49,592 nt of DNA from Gillisella terrae. GTDB taxonomy: Bacteria > Pseudomonadota > Alphaproteobacteria > Rhizobiales > Rhizobiaceae. The position numbers and the translations under genes are program-made. Within the stretch, counting starts at the first letter, position 1; each line of letters starts with the position of its first letter. Where the stretch lies: NCBI RefSeq assembly GCF_004801395.1, contig NZ_SSOA01000017.1, positions 1 to 49,592 on the forward strand, written 5' to 3'. The notes beneath the pieces are model-generated. The model ran no database searches, had not been told where the DNA came from, and was given only the letters and a program-made list of their open reading frames with translations. This document shows, in pieces, positions 1-8,176 of the stretch.

Positions 1-128
1 ACTCGATAAACCGTTCCAATCCGTGATCTTCTCCATAACGGGTGGATCATCTCAAGAATCCAAAAGTGGGCTGCTGGCAACAACAATATCGCGCAAAACA
101 TGCAGTTCCATATGCGATTCGCCTGCCC
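1..128. repeat. Left copy of a terminal inverted repeat
   Basis: Bases 2-128 are the reverse complement of 49466-49592 with only two mismatches (positions 29 and 95), so 125 of 127 bases agree. Identity stops abruptly after position 128. On the outer side the repeat runs off the window, so its true length is unknown. No transposase or recognisable IS end is seen. The shared 127-base length equals a common maximum k-mer of short-read assemblers, so these may be contig ends inside a dispersed repeat rather than ends of a mobile element. Confidence 0.9.
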
Positions 129-278
129 TACGGGGGGATGGGAGGCACGAAGGGTCTTAAATACCCCCTCGTAAAAATTTGCCAATTATCAGCACTTTTA
201 ATGCGTTAGCCAATGCAGCGATCCATTGACAGAGCGCTTGTAATTTACAACCATGCCGTGGGCTGGGGAGATTGGCGA
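129..278. other. Leader region of the islet, no gene
   Basis: This is the unique sequence between the terminal repeat and the first islet gene. It contains a perfect -35-like hexamer TTGACA at 226-231, but the hexamer at the expected -10 distance (about 249-254) is a poor match, so no promoter is called. A GGGGAG ribosome-binding site sits at 265-270. No coding region is supported. Confidence 0.5.
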
Positions 279-1106
279 ATGGAAACACTGAAATACGAGC
301 TGGTGTACGACGGCGGAGTTGCGACTGGAGGCCAATTACCTGCTCACAACGGGGCAACCTCACTGGAAGGGATGACATGGACACTCACGCTGATAGGCCA
401 CTACGCAGCGACCGGCAAGATCAAGTCACGAGGTGAACTCTCCCCTGAGGTGCGGATATTTCTTATCCCACCGCGCCAAGGCTCCTTTATCCAAGAAGTC
501 TGGGTACAACTCACAGAACCAAATAACCTCTTCCTTACATCAATTTTAGGCAGCTACATTGTAGGCTCGGTCAGTCAGACGCTGAACAGTTTGATAACCA
601 CCAGTATCAAACAGGTCTGCGGCCTGACCGTTGACCTTCTAAAGGGAGAGCAGGACGCTTTAGGCAGACTTCCATCCGGCGACCGTGAGGCCCTTATCGA
701 TAAAATTGAACCCTCCATGAGGCGCGCCCATACAGTGATTGGCGAAGGCGCAAATACTCTGGACATCAGAAAAAACAAGGCATCCTTATTGCGGCTCGAC
801 CAAGATACAAAAGCGTATGTCAACGCGGATTTCTTGACAGACGAAACGCTCATGGTGGTCAGCGTAGGGGCGTACAACGCTAACTCAGGCAACGGCAGCG
901 CCTATCTGCCTGAGATTGGGAAAACAGTACGCTTTTACGCGCCCAAAGGACTAGACGCCGACACCTACGCAGCGTTGAGCTACAGCTTGGATAAATACGT
1001 GAACGGATTGCCCAGCGAAATCCAAATCGCTTGCGTGCCAACAGTGTCTTTAGACGATCGATACAAGCGCCTGAAGATAGTCAGAGCATTCAAAACTGTT
1101 TTTTAG
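279..1106 (+). CDS. Hypothetical protein, islet gene 1 (YDGG-type N-terminus)
   Basis: A 275-residue, apparently soluble protein whose function I do not recognise. The start at 279 is chosen because GGGGAG lies 8 nt upstream and the conserved-looking N-terminus YELVYDGG begins at about residue 6; an in-frame ATG at 213 exists but lacks such a site. Visible features are YDGG followed by a GATSLEGM segment near residue 25, a short uncharged stretch at about 83-100, and an IEPSMRRAHTVIG segment near 145. This pattern reminds me of uncharacterised proteins in the DUF7946/DUF7947 group, but that is from memory and unverified. It is the first of three tightly packed genes (45 nt before the next) in a low-GC segment, which suggests joint acquisition and joint function. 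No catalytic motif is evident. Confidence 0.75.
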   Translation: METLKYELVYDGGVATGGQLPAHNGATSLEGMTWTLTLIGHYAATGKIKSRGELSPEVRIFLIPPRQGSFIQEVWVQLTEPNNLFLTSILGSYIVGSVSQTLNSLITTSIKQVCGLTVDLLKGEQDALGRLPSGDREALIDKIEPSMRRAHTVIGEGANTLDIRKNKASLLRLDQDTKAYVNADFLTDETLMVVSVGAYNANSGNGSAYLPEIGKTVRFYAPKGLDADTYAALSYSLDKYVNGLPSEIQIACVPTVSLDDRYKRLKIVRAFKTVF

Positions 1107-1151
1107 ATTATCCCAAGGTTCGAATTACAATATCACGGGGCACACAAATTG

Positions 1152-1862
1152 ATGGAAATGATAAATGCCATATGGGGATACAAGCTATCCGTTGCACCTA
1201 TATTCACGGTATACTTAGTATTTGAAATATCTACATTGATACGCCGCTATATGCATATTGCCTACACGCCCATATACTTCATGTTCTTTCCGCTTGGACA
1301 TGCGGACAGCCTTTACTCATACTACTTCAATGAAGACGACCTATACATTGGGGCGAGCCAGACACTCGCGGAGAAGCGGAAACTTCGGAAAAAGATAATA
1401 TCGGTCTCTGTGTTCTCGATGGTATTCTCTACTGTATTTAATCCAGCTATTGCCGGTATATTTTCAGCATACATACTGACTAAAAATGAATTCTCAGAAT
1501 TTATGTGGTTTCTGGTTTCATTAAAATGCATATTAATATCGTTTTCATTATACAATGTGAGGAGAATTTCTTTTGTAGAAAAGAGCGGATCATTCCCTTG
1601 GCTTGCACTGATATATTCACTTTACATTATACTAATTGCTCGTATCGTTTCGTATTCCTACACTTGGGGAACTGAAACTATTGCCAGAGTAGGAAGCAGC
1701 GGATTGCTTTTCGCAATTGTCGACTTCATTATTTTTGATGTATTGATTTACATCGTCTTCGTTGCTCTGGGTGGTGCCGCAATTAGCTATTGGATGACCG
1801 ACCCTGATTACATCCCAGAGCTTGATGTGATTTACGAACCAGAGCTGATCAATGAGAAGTAA
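1152..1862 (+). CDS. Hypothetical multi-pass membrane protein, islet gene 2
   Basis: A 236-residue integral membrane protein of unknown function. By eye there are about five or six hydrophobic segments: residues ~10-30, ~36-50, ~80-105, ~113-133, ~147-168 and ~183-212. An acidic tail follows (PELDVIYEPELINEK). A charged stretch, EKRKLRKK, at about 72-79 precedes the third segment. ATG at 1152 is taken as the start (TTG at 1149 and ATG at 1158 are alternatives), with GGGG about 11 nt upstream. Two sampled 60-base lines inside the gene are about 33-35% GC against about 62% in the neighbouring chemoreceptor gene, and ATA codons are frequent, so it is probably foreign. It overlaps the next gene by 11 bases, which implies translational coupling. 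It could be the membrane effector or anchor of the islet; that is inference. Confidence 0.75.
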   Translation: MEMINAIWGYKLSVAPIFTVYLVFEISTLIRRYMHIAYTPIYFMFFPLGHADSLYSYYFNEDDLYIGASQTLAEKRKLRKKIISVSVFSMVFSTVFNPAIAGIFSAYILTKNEFSEFMWFLVSLKCILISFSLYNVRRISFVEKSGSFPWLALIYSLYIILIARIVSYSYTWGTETIARVGSSGLLFAIVDFIIFDVLIYIVFVALGGAAISYWMTDPDYIPELDVIYEPELINEK

Positions 1863-2310
1863 AGACCTTTACCTTCGGATCGCAGCGGAAAATGACAAGA
1901 AAGACATTGACCTTGTAGCAATATGTATAATCATGACCGAGCGCCGATTTAGGCCACGAAGCTTCAGGGCGATGGAGTACTTGATACTTATCGTCAGTAT
2001 AATGGTCGGAAAGACGAGGCGTCGCACCACAATTGGTATGGGGCAACTGCGATACGAACTGTGGTTAGAACGATACGGATCTCACACAAAATCCTTGTAC
2101 GCGTCTTTAAATCCGATGGAAAACTACAGAATGTGCAAGTCGTTCATCGACGCCACTGGACGGCCTTCAATGGCCGACATTCTCAGAAAATATAACGGGA
2201 CTTCTAGCGCCATTTACAGCCGGGAATTCACCCGTCATTTTGCAGATATATCTGTGTTTCATAGTAGATTCGTCGGTTTTCCGCAGCGACATAGTTCTCC
2301 TTATAGTTGA
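1852..2310 (+). CDS. Hypothetical small basic protein, islet gene 3
   Basis: A 152-residue protein of unknown function starting at ATG 1852, inside the end of the membrane-protein gene (11-nt overlap). The central part reads TERRFRPRSFRAMEYL, then a short hydrophobic run (LILIVSIMVG), then basic residues and TTIGMGQLRYELW. The spacing of a Glu/Arg-rich segment before a G-x-G-Q motif faintly recalls lysozyme- or transglycosylase-like folds, but similarity is too weak for a call. The C-terminal third has no recognisable feature. Base composition and tight packing tie it to the two upstream genes. It might instead be an accessory or regulatory subunit of the islet. Confidence 0.6.
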   Translation: MRSKDLYLRIAAENDKKDIDLVAICIIMTERRFRPRSFRAMEYLILIVSIMVGKTRRRTTIGMGQLRYELWLERYGSHTKSLYASLNPMENYRMCKSFIDATGRPSMADILRKYNGTSSAIYSREFTRHFADISVFHSRFVGFPQRHSSPYS

Positions 2311-3200
2311 TTTTTCTAGTCAGGACAATCAGTACCTTCGGAGCTTGAGATACGCTATCGTCGTCCGTCACCTTTCATGATGCGCATAGTTAGCAACGAG
2401 CTGACCTAGCCCAGCATATTGTCAAAAGCTCTGCGCCTGCATGATACCCACATCGAAATGGGGGCGGATGGTATTAGACTTGGTCATGAGTAACCTCATG
2501 GCGCTAGCGCTTTATATGTTCGCGACGTTTTCACCCCACAACCATTCTGACACTCTCGTTCCCTCATACCTTCGCGATTTGCCGCTGTGCCCGCAGGTTG
2601 GTTGTTGCCACCTGTCGCTATGCCTATACTGCGAAGACATAAAAGGGGGACATCGTGCCCCCCTAGCCATCCCGAAAGCCCGGTTTCTAAGGCTTTTAAG
2701 TGATGGTGGGCGCTCCCTCCTGCGCCACCTTCCTGTACAACTCAGACCCTACTTATGCGCTACACCTCAGTCACAAGACTCGCATATTGCTACATGCTGT
2801 CTGCTCGTATAGAACTTGCACATCAAGGTGAGACATCGTGTTTCATTACCCAACTGTAGGACCCTTGGTACGCAACGCCTGTGATTTCAGGAAACGCTTC
2901 CTGCAAGCGGCACCATATGTTCTCTTCCTCAGCAATTTATCTCACAAAAATACACATGATTGCCATGAGCGCTGTGCGCCCGATGCGGCACATGATTTAG
3001 CGGCAACACCCTAAATCTTCTACAGAATGCCGAAACCGATTTGCTGATACAATCAAGCAATGAGCGCCTCCATCACATCAAATGGAAACCGGGTAGCAAC
3101 CTCAACGCACCACAACCTTAACTTATAATTAATTCATAATATCGCATAAACAAATAAATATCTCAGATTGTGCTCAGCGATTCACTTCAGGATGATTGCT
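2311..3200. other. Geneless stretch between the islet and the chemoreceptor gene
   Basis: About 890 bases without a convincing coding region. An open frame at 2441-2812 encodes a Cys- and Leu-rich sequence without a ribosome-binding site and is treated as spurious. The stretch contains three consecutive hairpins at 2645-2729 (listed separately) and a strongly AT-rich segment at about 3118-3165 that probably carries the promoter of the downstream chemoreceptor gene. The rest shows nothing I can name and may be decayed acquired DNA. Confidence 0.6.
2645..2729. other. Three consecutive stem-loops
   Basis: Three hairpins follow each other in 85 bases. The first has GGGGG (2645-2649) pairing with CCCCC (2658-2662). 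The second has AAAGCC (2675-2680) pairing with GGCTTT (2691-2696). The third has GGTG plus GCGC (2705-2713, one bulged G) pairing with GCGC plus CACC (2722-2729). No tRNA features such as a T-loop GTTCRA are present. It could be a structured RNA, a terminator cluster for the islet, or a remnant of a mobile element end. Confidence 0.5.
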
Positions 3201-5201
3201 ATGACCTTAAAAATTTCGACTCGCCTCATGATCATGGCTGGCGCGGCGCTTGCTCTGATTATCACGCTTGGTCTTATCAGCTACAGTCAAATCTCGGTGG
3301 TCTATTCGGCTGCGTCAGACACACGGCAAGTGTGGATGCCGCGCATGGCAAAGCTGGATGCCATTCAGTTCACCATGTTGCGCTATCACACCACGACAAT
3401 CCGCAAGACCATTGCTGTCGACCCGGCTGAAATCAAAGGTCTGGATGACGAATTCGTAGAAATGAATGCATCCATCCCCAAATCCTATGAGGCATTCCGT
3501 GCCACGCTGCTGAACGACAACGAGAAAAAGCTGTGGGCCGATTTTGAAGCAAAATGGGCAACCTATCTCGTCGCCCAAAAGGCCATCATGGCAGCGGTTT
3601 CTGCCAAGGACATGCCTGCTGCCGTGGCCGCCATTGCACCGGCCCGCGATCCGCTGGTTGCTGCTTTCGGCGCCCTTGGTGAAATCATCAAGGCAAATGA
3701 CAAGGGTGCGGATGCATCGGGATCAGCGGCGCAAAACGCCTATAACACGTCGTCTTACATTACCATTGGCCTGATTATTGCCGGTATCGTGCTGATGACC
3801 CTTTTGACCATCTGGATCATCATGGGTGTGTCGAAACCCATTACCCGCATGGTCCGCGTGATGTTGCAAATTTCCGATGGAAAGCTTGATGTGACCGTGC
3901 CGGATGCCAATCGCCACGACGAAATTGGTGAAATGGCAGGTGCCGTGGAAATCATGCGCCAGGCCAGCGTTGCAAAATTGCAGCTTGAGGCTGACGCAGA
4001 GAAGAATCGCATCAATGCTGAAAAGGAAAGAGAAGAAGTTCAACGCAAAGCCGAGGCCGACGCGGAACGCCGTCTGAACGAAGCAACGGGCGCTCTGGCA
4101 TCAGGTTTGAAGCGTCTGGCCGCCTGCGATCTGATGTGTGAAATTGATCAGAAATTTGCCGATCAATTTGAGCCATTGCGTCACGATTTCAATGCGTCGG
4201 TCAATCAGCTTCGCTCCGCTCTCATCGCCGTTGGTCAGGTTGGCAAGGGGGTGACCAATGGCAGTGGTGAAATTTCGCAAGCCTCTGACACGCTCGCAAA
4301 GCGCACCGAACAACAGGCGGCAGCCCTCGAAGAAACGGCCGCAGCTCTGGAACAGATTACCGCCAATGTGAAGGCCACATCGCAAAGAACAAATGACGCC
4401 CGCGATCTGGTGCGCGATGCCCGCCAACATGCTGCAAATTCTGCCAATGTGGTCAGCAATGCCGTTTCCGCCATGGAGCGCATTGAGGAAGCATCCAGCA
4501 AGATTACCCAGATTATCAGCGTGATTGATGAAATCGCCTTCCAGACCAATCTTCTGGCCTTGAATGCCGGTGTTGAAGCCGCCCGCGCTGGTGAAGCAGG
4601 GAAAGGCTTTGCCGTGGTTGCGCAGGAAGTGCGTGAACTGGCCCAGCGCTCGGCCAATGCCGCCAAGGAAATCAAAACCCTGATCGGCAATTCTGAGGCG
4701 GCTGTGGGCGAAGGTGTCAAGCTGGTCAATGATACGGGCGTCGGCCTGGCGACCATATCCAAGGCCGTGGAAGACATGAACCAGCATATGGATGCGATTG
4801 CCACCGCCGCACAGGAACAGGCATCGGGCCTGACCGAGGTCAACACCGCGGTCAACCACATGGATCATGCGACCCAGCAGAACGCCGCAATGGTGGAAGA
4901 AATGAACGCGGCAGGAGCAAGCCTCGCCCAGGATAGTCTTCGCTTGTCGGAACTCATTATGAAATTTCGAACCGGAGACAATGTCACTGTGGCCGCTCCG
5001 GCCGGGCCGGCATCTACGCCAAGACAGGCCACGCCCGCACCGAGACAGGCCCCACCCATGGCAAGGCAAGCCACGCCTGCAAACGCACCCTCAAGACCGG
5101 CTCCCGCCCCTGCCCGCAGCGTAGCGGCCCGCCCGGCACCGAAGGCCAGCGCAGCACCAGCGGTGGCAAGTGCCTCTCAAAATGACTGGGAAGAATTCTG
5201 A
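3201..5201 (+). CDS. Methyl-accepting chemotaxis protein
   Basis: A 666-residue transmembrane chemoreceptor that signals to the CheA/CheW complex at the inner membrane. The first membrane segment is at about 6-28, followed by a periplasmic ligand domain of about 150 residues (four-helix-bundle type) and a second membrane segment at ~187-211. A HAMP domain then begins with KPITRM, with a second HAMP-like region before the long signalling coiled coil. The hairpin tip has [20 protein letters not shown] at about 441-460, the hallmark of MCPs. A Pro/Ala-rich linker of about 60 residues ends in DWEEF, matching the C-terminal pentapeptide that tethers CheR and CheB in tailed receptors. ATG 3201 has AGGA 8 nt upstream; ATG 3192 is an in-frame alternative. 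The ligand cannot be read from the sequence. Confidence 0.95.
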   Translation: MTLKISTRLMIMAGAALALIITLGLISYSQISVVYSAASDTRQVWMPRMAKLDAIQFTMLRYHTTTIRKTIAVDPAEIKGLDDEFVEMNASIPKSYEAFRATLLNDNEKKLWADFEAKWATYLVAQKAIMAAVSAKDMPAAVAAIAPARDPLVAAFGALGEIIKANDKGADASGSAAQNAYNTSSYITIGLIIAGIVLMTLLTIWIIMGVSKPITRMVRVMLQISDGKLDVTVPDANRHDEIGEMAGAVEIMRQASVAKLQLEADAEKNRINAEKEREEVQRKAEADAERRLNEATGALASGLKRLAACDLMCEIDQKFADQFEPLRHDFNASVNQLRSALIAVGQVGKGVTNGSGEISQASDTLAKRTEQQAAALEETAAALEQITANVKATSQRTNDARDLVRDARQHAANSANVVSNAVSAMERIEEASSKITQIISVIDEIAFQTNLLALNAGVEAARAGEAGKGFAVVAQEVRELAQRSANAAKEIKTLIGNSEAAVGEGVKLVNDTGVGLATISKAVEDMNQHMDAIATAAQEQASGLTEVNTAVNHMDHATQQNAAMVEEMNAAGASLAQDSLRLSELIMKFRTGDNVTVAAPAGPASTPRQATPAPRQAPPMARQATPANAPSRPAPAPARSVAARPAPKASAAPAVASASQNDWEEF

Positions 5202-5210
5202 GCCGCACGA

Positions 5211-5314
5211 CTGCATAATTCCTGAAATCGGAATCGATTTAAGGAGAAAATTATGCAGCAGATTTAAAGTGCTGTAGACCATAGGGCCGTGTGTTTTACA
5301 AAACACACGGCCCT
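5211..5314 (-). repeat. RIME-like two-palindrome intergenic repeat (copy 1)
   Basis: This element lies between two convergent genes. Palindrome B is CTGCATAATT (5211-5220) pairing with AATTATGCAG (5249-5258), with an inner CCTgAAATCG/CGATTTaAGG stem. Palindrome A is a perfect 15-bp stem (5283-5297 with 5300-5314) around a 2-nt loop. The same module order, reversed, occurs at 44654-44756 and 49313-49415. The two-palindrome plan of about 100 bp fits the rhizobial RIME1 family of intergenic mosaic elements. The perfect stem may also end transcripts of both flanking genes. Confidence 0.85.
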
Positions 5315-5342
5315 GTCGTTTCAGCCTCCTGACGTTGAGACT

Positions 5343-6086
5343 TTATGGTACCAGCGGCGGTGCCGCTGGAAAGTCATCGGCAGAGATAAAGCCGTCCTTG
5401 TTGGTATCCAATTTGGTGAACAGCTTATCCAGTGCCGCATCAGCCTCGGCCTTGCTGATCTGGCCATTCTCATCGGTATCAATGCGCGACATCAACCACA
5501 TCGGCCCCATCATCTTGCCCATCATGGCTTGATGCTTATGCCAGCCATCCCGCATGCCGTGCTTATGGTGGCCTGACCTGTGCTGATCGGGACCACGCGG
5601 TGCGCACCCATCCATCTGGTCATCCATCGGGCCGCCCATGGCGTCATCAGCCTTGGCACTGGCATCGTCCGCGCCTTTTGCTTTTTCATCCGTCGCCGGT
5701 GGCTTGGACATTTCAGCCTTCCAGGCGGCCTTCCATGCCTCCATCCGCGCTTCATGGAATTTCTTCAACTCGCCCGGCGTGATCACGCCATCCTTGTTGG
5801 TATCAATGGCAGCAAACAGCTTGTCTTCGGCAGCCTTGGCTTCCTCTTTTGAGATCTTGCCATCCTTATTGGTATCAAACTGCTGGAGCGCGTAAATGAA
5901 CATTCCGGCACGACCATGCATCATCATAGGACGCGGCCCGCAGGCCTCCATCATCCGCTCGTGATGCCCCGCACCATCGCGTCCGTCTGCACCCGGCTTG
6001 CCATCCTTGGCGAAAACTGCGCCATAGGAGGCCCCGACCAGAAGTGTTGCCGCAAGGGCCGACGCGGTTGTCTTGGTGACATTCAT
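5343..6086 (-). CDS. Secreted EF-hand calcium-binding protein
   Basis: A 247-residue exported protein that probably binds calcium in the periplasm. The start at 6086 gives a clean signal peptide (MNVTKTTASALAATLLVGA..., predicted cleavage near AVFA-KDG) and has AAGGA 6-7 nt upstream. Four EF-hand loops are visible: DTNKDGKISKEE, DTNKDGVITPGE, DTDENGQISKAE and DTNKDGFISADD, in two pairs separated by a His/Met/Asp-rich middle region (HRSGHHKHGMRDGWHKHQ) that could also bind metal. This resembles the EF-hand proteins common in rhizobia, such as the calsymin type, but the exact role is unknown. Phased direct repeats upstream (6144-6190) suggest control by a response regulator. Confidence 0.88.
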   Translation of the reverse strand: MNVTKTTASALAATLLVGASYGAVFAKDGKPGADGRDGAGHHERMMEACGPRPMMMHGRAGMFIYALQQFDTNKDGKISKEEAKAAEDKLFAAIDTNKDGVITPGELKKFHEARMEAWKAAWKAEMSKPPATDEKAKGADDASAKADDAMGGPMDDQMDGCAPRGPDQHRSGHHKHGMRDGWHKHQAMMGKMMGPMWLMSRIDTDENGQISKAEADAALDKLFTKLDTNKDGFISADDFPAAPPLVP

Positions 6087-6143
6087 GATATGTCCTTTCC
6101 TCGTTGATGAAAGGACTTTAGCCACAAGCCAAAATGGCCGCCA

Positions 6144-6190
6144 CTTAACGATCGGTAATGGTCGTTACAAATACGTAATGTTGTAATCCA
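6144..6190 (-). promoter_or_regulatory. Candidate phased direct repeats upstream of the EF-hand gene
   Basis: Read on the minus strand, short related motifs ATTAC, GTAAC, ATTAC and GTTAA recur at intervals of about 9-10 nt. They lie roughly 60-100 nt upstream of the start codon of the EF-hand gene. One-helical-turn direct repeats are typical of OmpR/PhoB-family response-regulator sites. No specific regulator can be named. Confidence 0.35.
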
Positions 6191-6193
6191 TAA

Positions 6194-6931
6194 CTAAAAC
6201 GCCGACAGAATGCCGCGCAAAAAGCCTTTCAAATCATCCGTGACATAATCAATATGACTTTGATCTTCCGAGCCATCCACCCGCTCCCATTGCTCCAACA
6301 CAGTATCAGCGGACACTTGGGGCACCAGCAGCACGGTTTTCATGCCCAGCGCTTTGGGAGCCAGCAGATTGCGCGGCAGATCCTCAAACATCACAGCATC
6401 GCGCGCGGCAATGCGGTGCAGAGCTGCAAAAGCATCGTAGGTCTGAGGCGCGGGCTTGGGCTGATAATCTGCCGCGACAATATCAAAGATATCATCGAAA
6501 TGATCGAGAATACCGAGCGCACGCGCAGCATCCTGCGCATGTTGCACGGTGCCATTGGTGAAGATGAACTTGCGCCCCGGCAAAGCCTTGATCGCCTCAC
6601 CCAGATCCACATCGGGCGCAAGCCACGAATAATCGATCGCATGGGCCTTGGCCAAAAATTCACCCGGATCGACCCCGTGATGCAGCATCAAGCCCGCAAG
6701 CGTCGTGCCATGCTCATGATAATAACGCTTTTGCACCGCCCGCGCCTCCTCGGGCGCAAGCTGAAGCAGATCCGCCACGAAGGCTGTCATATTGCGATCA
6801 ATCTGGCTGAACAGATTGATGTGATGCGGATAAAGCGTGTTGTCGAGATCAAAGACCCAGTCACGGACATGGGCAAAATCGGCGGCACAATCGGCAGGTG
6901 TAGTGAAAGCGGATGATATGGTCATTTCCAT
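6194..6931 (-). CDS. HAD-family pyrimidine 5'-nucleotidase
   Basis: A cytoplasmic phosphatase of the haloacid dehalogenase superfamily, 245 residues with the start used here (ATG 6931; ATG 6925 is equally possible and upstream sequence does not settle it). Motif I is DLDNTLYP with the two catalytic aspartates, motif II is IFTNGT, and the motif III/IV region includes VMFEDLPRNL. The DLDNTLYP form and the length match the pyrimidine 5'-nucleotidase/SDT1-like subfamily, which removes phosphate from UMP and CMP and possibly from damaged nucleotides. A nucleoside hydrolase gene lies 80 bases away on the same strand, so the two could act in sequence in nucleotide salvage; that link is inference. 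Confidence 0.88.
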   Translation of the reverse strand: MEMTISSAFTTPADCAADFAHVRDWVFDLDNTLYPHHINLFSQIDRNMTAFVADLLQLAPEEARAVQKRYYHEHGTTLAGLMLHHGVDPGEFLAKAHAIDYSWLAPDVDLGEAIKALPGRKFIFTNGTVQHAQDAARALGILDHFDDIFDIVAADYQPKPAPQTYDAFAALHRIAARDAVMFEDLPRNLLAPKALGMKTVLLVPQVSADTVLEQWERVDGSEDQSHIDYVTDDLKGFLRGILSAF

Positions 6932-7011
6932 TCTGTGCCACGGGTGCCCGCAAAAGAAAACAGGCAAGTGCGTGGTAGAGGATATTTATCCGCCCACCAC
7001 GCACTGCGTCC

Positions 7012-7956
7012 TCACAGTCGAGCCAGACGCTCCGTCAGCAATTCAAAGAAGCCGTCGGCATCGACGTTGCGCATATAGGTCGCATTGGCAGGGCGATCTG
7101 TCACATGCCACCAGTCAACCACCGTCATACCCACGGTCAGCTCAGATTCTGTTTCAATCTCGACGTTACATTTGCGGCCCGAAAACAGCTCTGGCCGAAT
7201 GAGGTAGGCAATCACGGTTGGATCATGCAGCGGCCCACCGTCGGAGCCGTATTTTTCAATGTCGAAACGCTCGAAAAATTGCAGCCATTGCACCACCACC
7301 TCAGAAACCCGCGTGCCAATCGCCCCAATGCGCTCAACCCGCGCTTTGGTGGTCATCAGCTGATGGGTGACATCCAGCGGCATCATGACGATTGGAATGC
7401 CGGAGGCCAGCACAATCTTGGAGGCCTGCGGGTCCACGTAAATGTTGAACTCGGCAGCAGGCGTAATGTTGCCACCCTCAAAGCAGCCGCCACCCATCAT
7501 CACCAGTTCCTTGATGCGCGGGGCGATATCGGGTGCCTTTTGCAGCGCCAGCGCAATATTGGTCTGCGGCCCAAGGGTGCAGAGTGTGACCGTGCCCGGC
7601 TCTTCCCGGCGGATGGTATCAATGATGAAATCCACAGCATGTTGCGCCTGCACTGCCATGACCGGCTCATCAACCTCGGCTCCATCAAGGCCGGTCTTGC
7701 CATGCACGTGCTCTGCCGTCACCTGCGGCCTTTGCAAAGGCTTGAGTGCCCCTTCATACACCGGCAGGTCTGCGCGGCCCGACAGCTCACAGACAATGCG
7801 CGCATTGCGGCTGGTCATCGACAGCGGCACATTGCCAGCCACAACGGTAAGGCCCAGCACCTCAACCTCGTCTGGACTGCCCAGCGCCAGCATGATGGCG
7901 CAAGCGTCGTCCTGACCGGGGTCGGTATCAATGATGATCTTTCTGGCTTTCTGCAT
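7012..7956 (-). CDS. Inosine-uridine-preferring nucleoside hydrolase
   Basis: A 314-residue enzyme that cleaves the N-glycosidic bond of ribonucleosides to give ribose and free base. The calcium- and ribose-binding signature DTDPGQDDA is at residues 10-18. Further family motifs are VVMMGGGCF-type (LVMMGGGCF), EFNIYVDPQA and the HDPTVIAYL segment near the C-terminus that supplies the catalytic-site histidine and aspartate. The length is standard. AAGGAA lies about 9 nt upstream of ATG 7956. No signal peptide is present, so it acts in the cytoplasm. Base preference cannot be decided by reading. Confidence 0.93.
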   Translation of the reverse strand: MQKARKIIIDTDPGQDDACAIMLALGSPDEVEVLGLTVVAGNVPLSMTSRNARIVCELSGRADLPVYEGALKPLQRPQVTAEHVHGKTGLDGAEVDEPVMAVQAQHAVDFIIDTIRREEPGTVTLCTLGPQTNIALALQKAPDIAPRIKELVMMGGGCFEGGNITPAAEFNIYVDPQASKIVLASGIPIVMMPLDVTHQLMTTKARVERIGAIGTRVSEVVVQWLQFFERFDIEKYGSDGGPLHDPTVIAYLIRPELFSGRKCNVEIETESELTVGMTVVDWWHVTDRPANATYMRNVDADGFFELLTERLARL

Positions 7957-8042
7957 GGTCCGATATTCCTTAACTGCGGTTGCCTGTGATGACTGCCGCG
8001 CTAGCCTGTTGTCAAGACGACATGTGTTTTGAAATGCTGGTC

Positions 8043-8114
8043 TTCGCGATTGTCTGCGCGATTGTCTTCGCCATGGTCTTCGCTATTCTCTGGGCGCTTG
8101 TCTGCGCCCTGGGC
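8043..8114. repeat. Six 12-nt imperfect tandem repeats upstream of hsp20
   Basis: Six adjacent 12-base units: TTCGCGATTGTC (8043), TGCGCGATTGTC (8055), TTCGCCATGGTC (8067), TTCGCTATTCTC (8079), TGGGCGCTTGTC (8091) and TGCGCCCTGGGC (8103). In one plus-strand frame they read as four-residue hydrophobic units such as FAIV, CAIV and FAMV, but the possible frame (from ATG 7989) has no ribosome-binding site and runs 64 nt into hsp20. Its position in the leader of a heat-shock gene is notable. Confidence 0.85.
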
Positions 8115-8176
8115 TATCCCCATATAGGGAGCGACCATCCGAGAATACGGTTGATTCTGATGAGCCGAGGACCAAT

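Noticed and set aside
2441..2812. Open frame of 123 codons after the islet
   Set aside because: It has no ribosome-binding site, odd Cys/Leu-rich content, and overlaps the three-hairpin region.
8115..8176. ROSE-type RNA thermometer in front of hsp20
   Set aside because: A small CCC/GGG hairpin and the GAGGA site are visible, but the typical U(U/C)GCU segment facing the ribosome site was not found.
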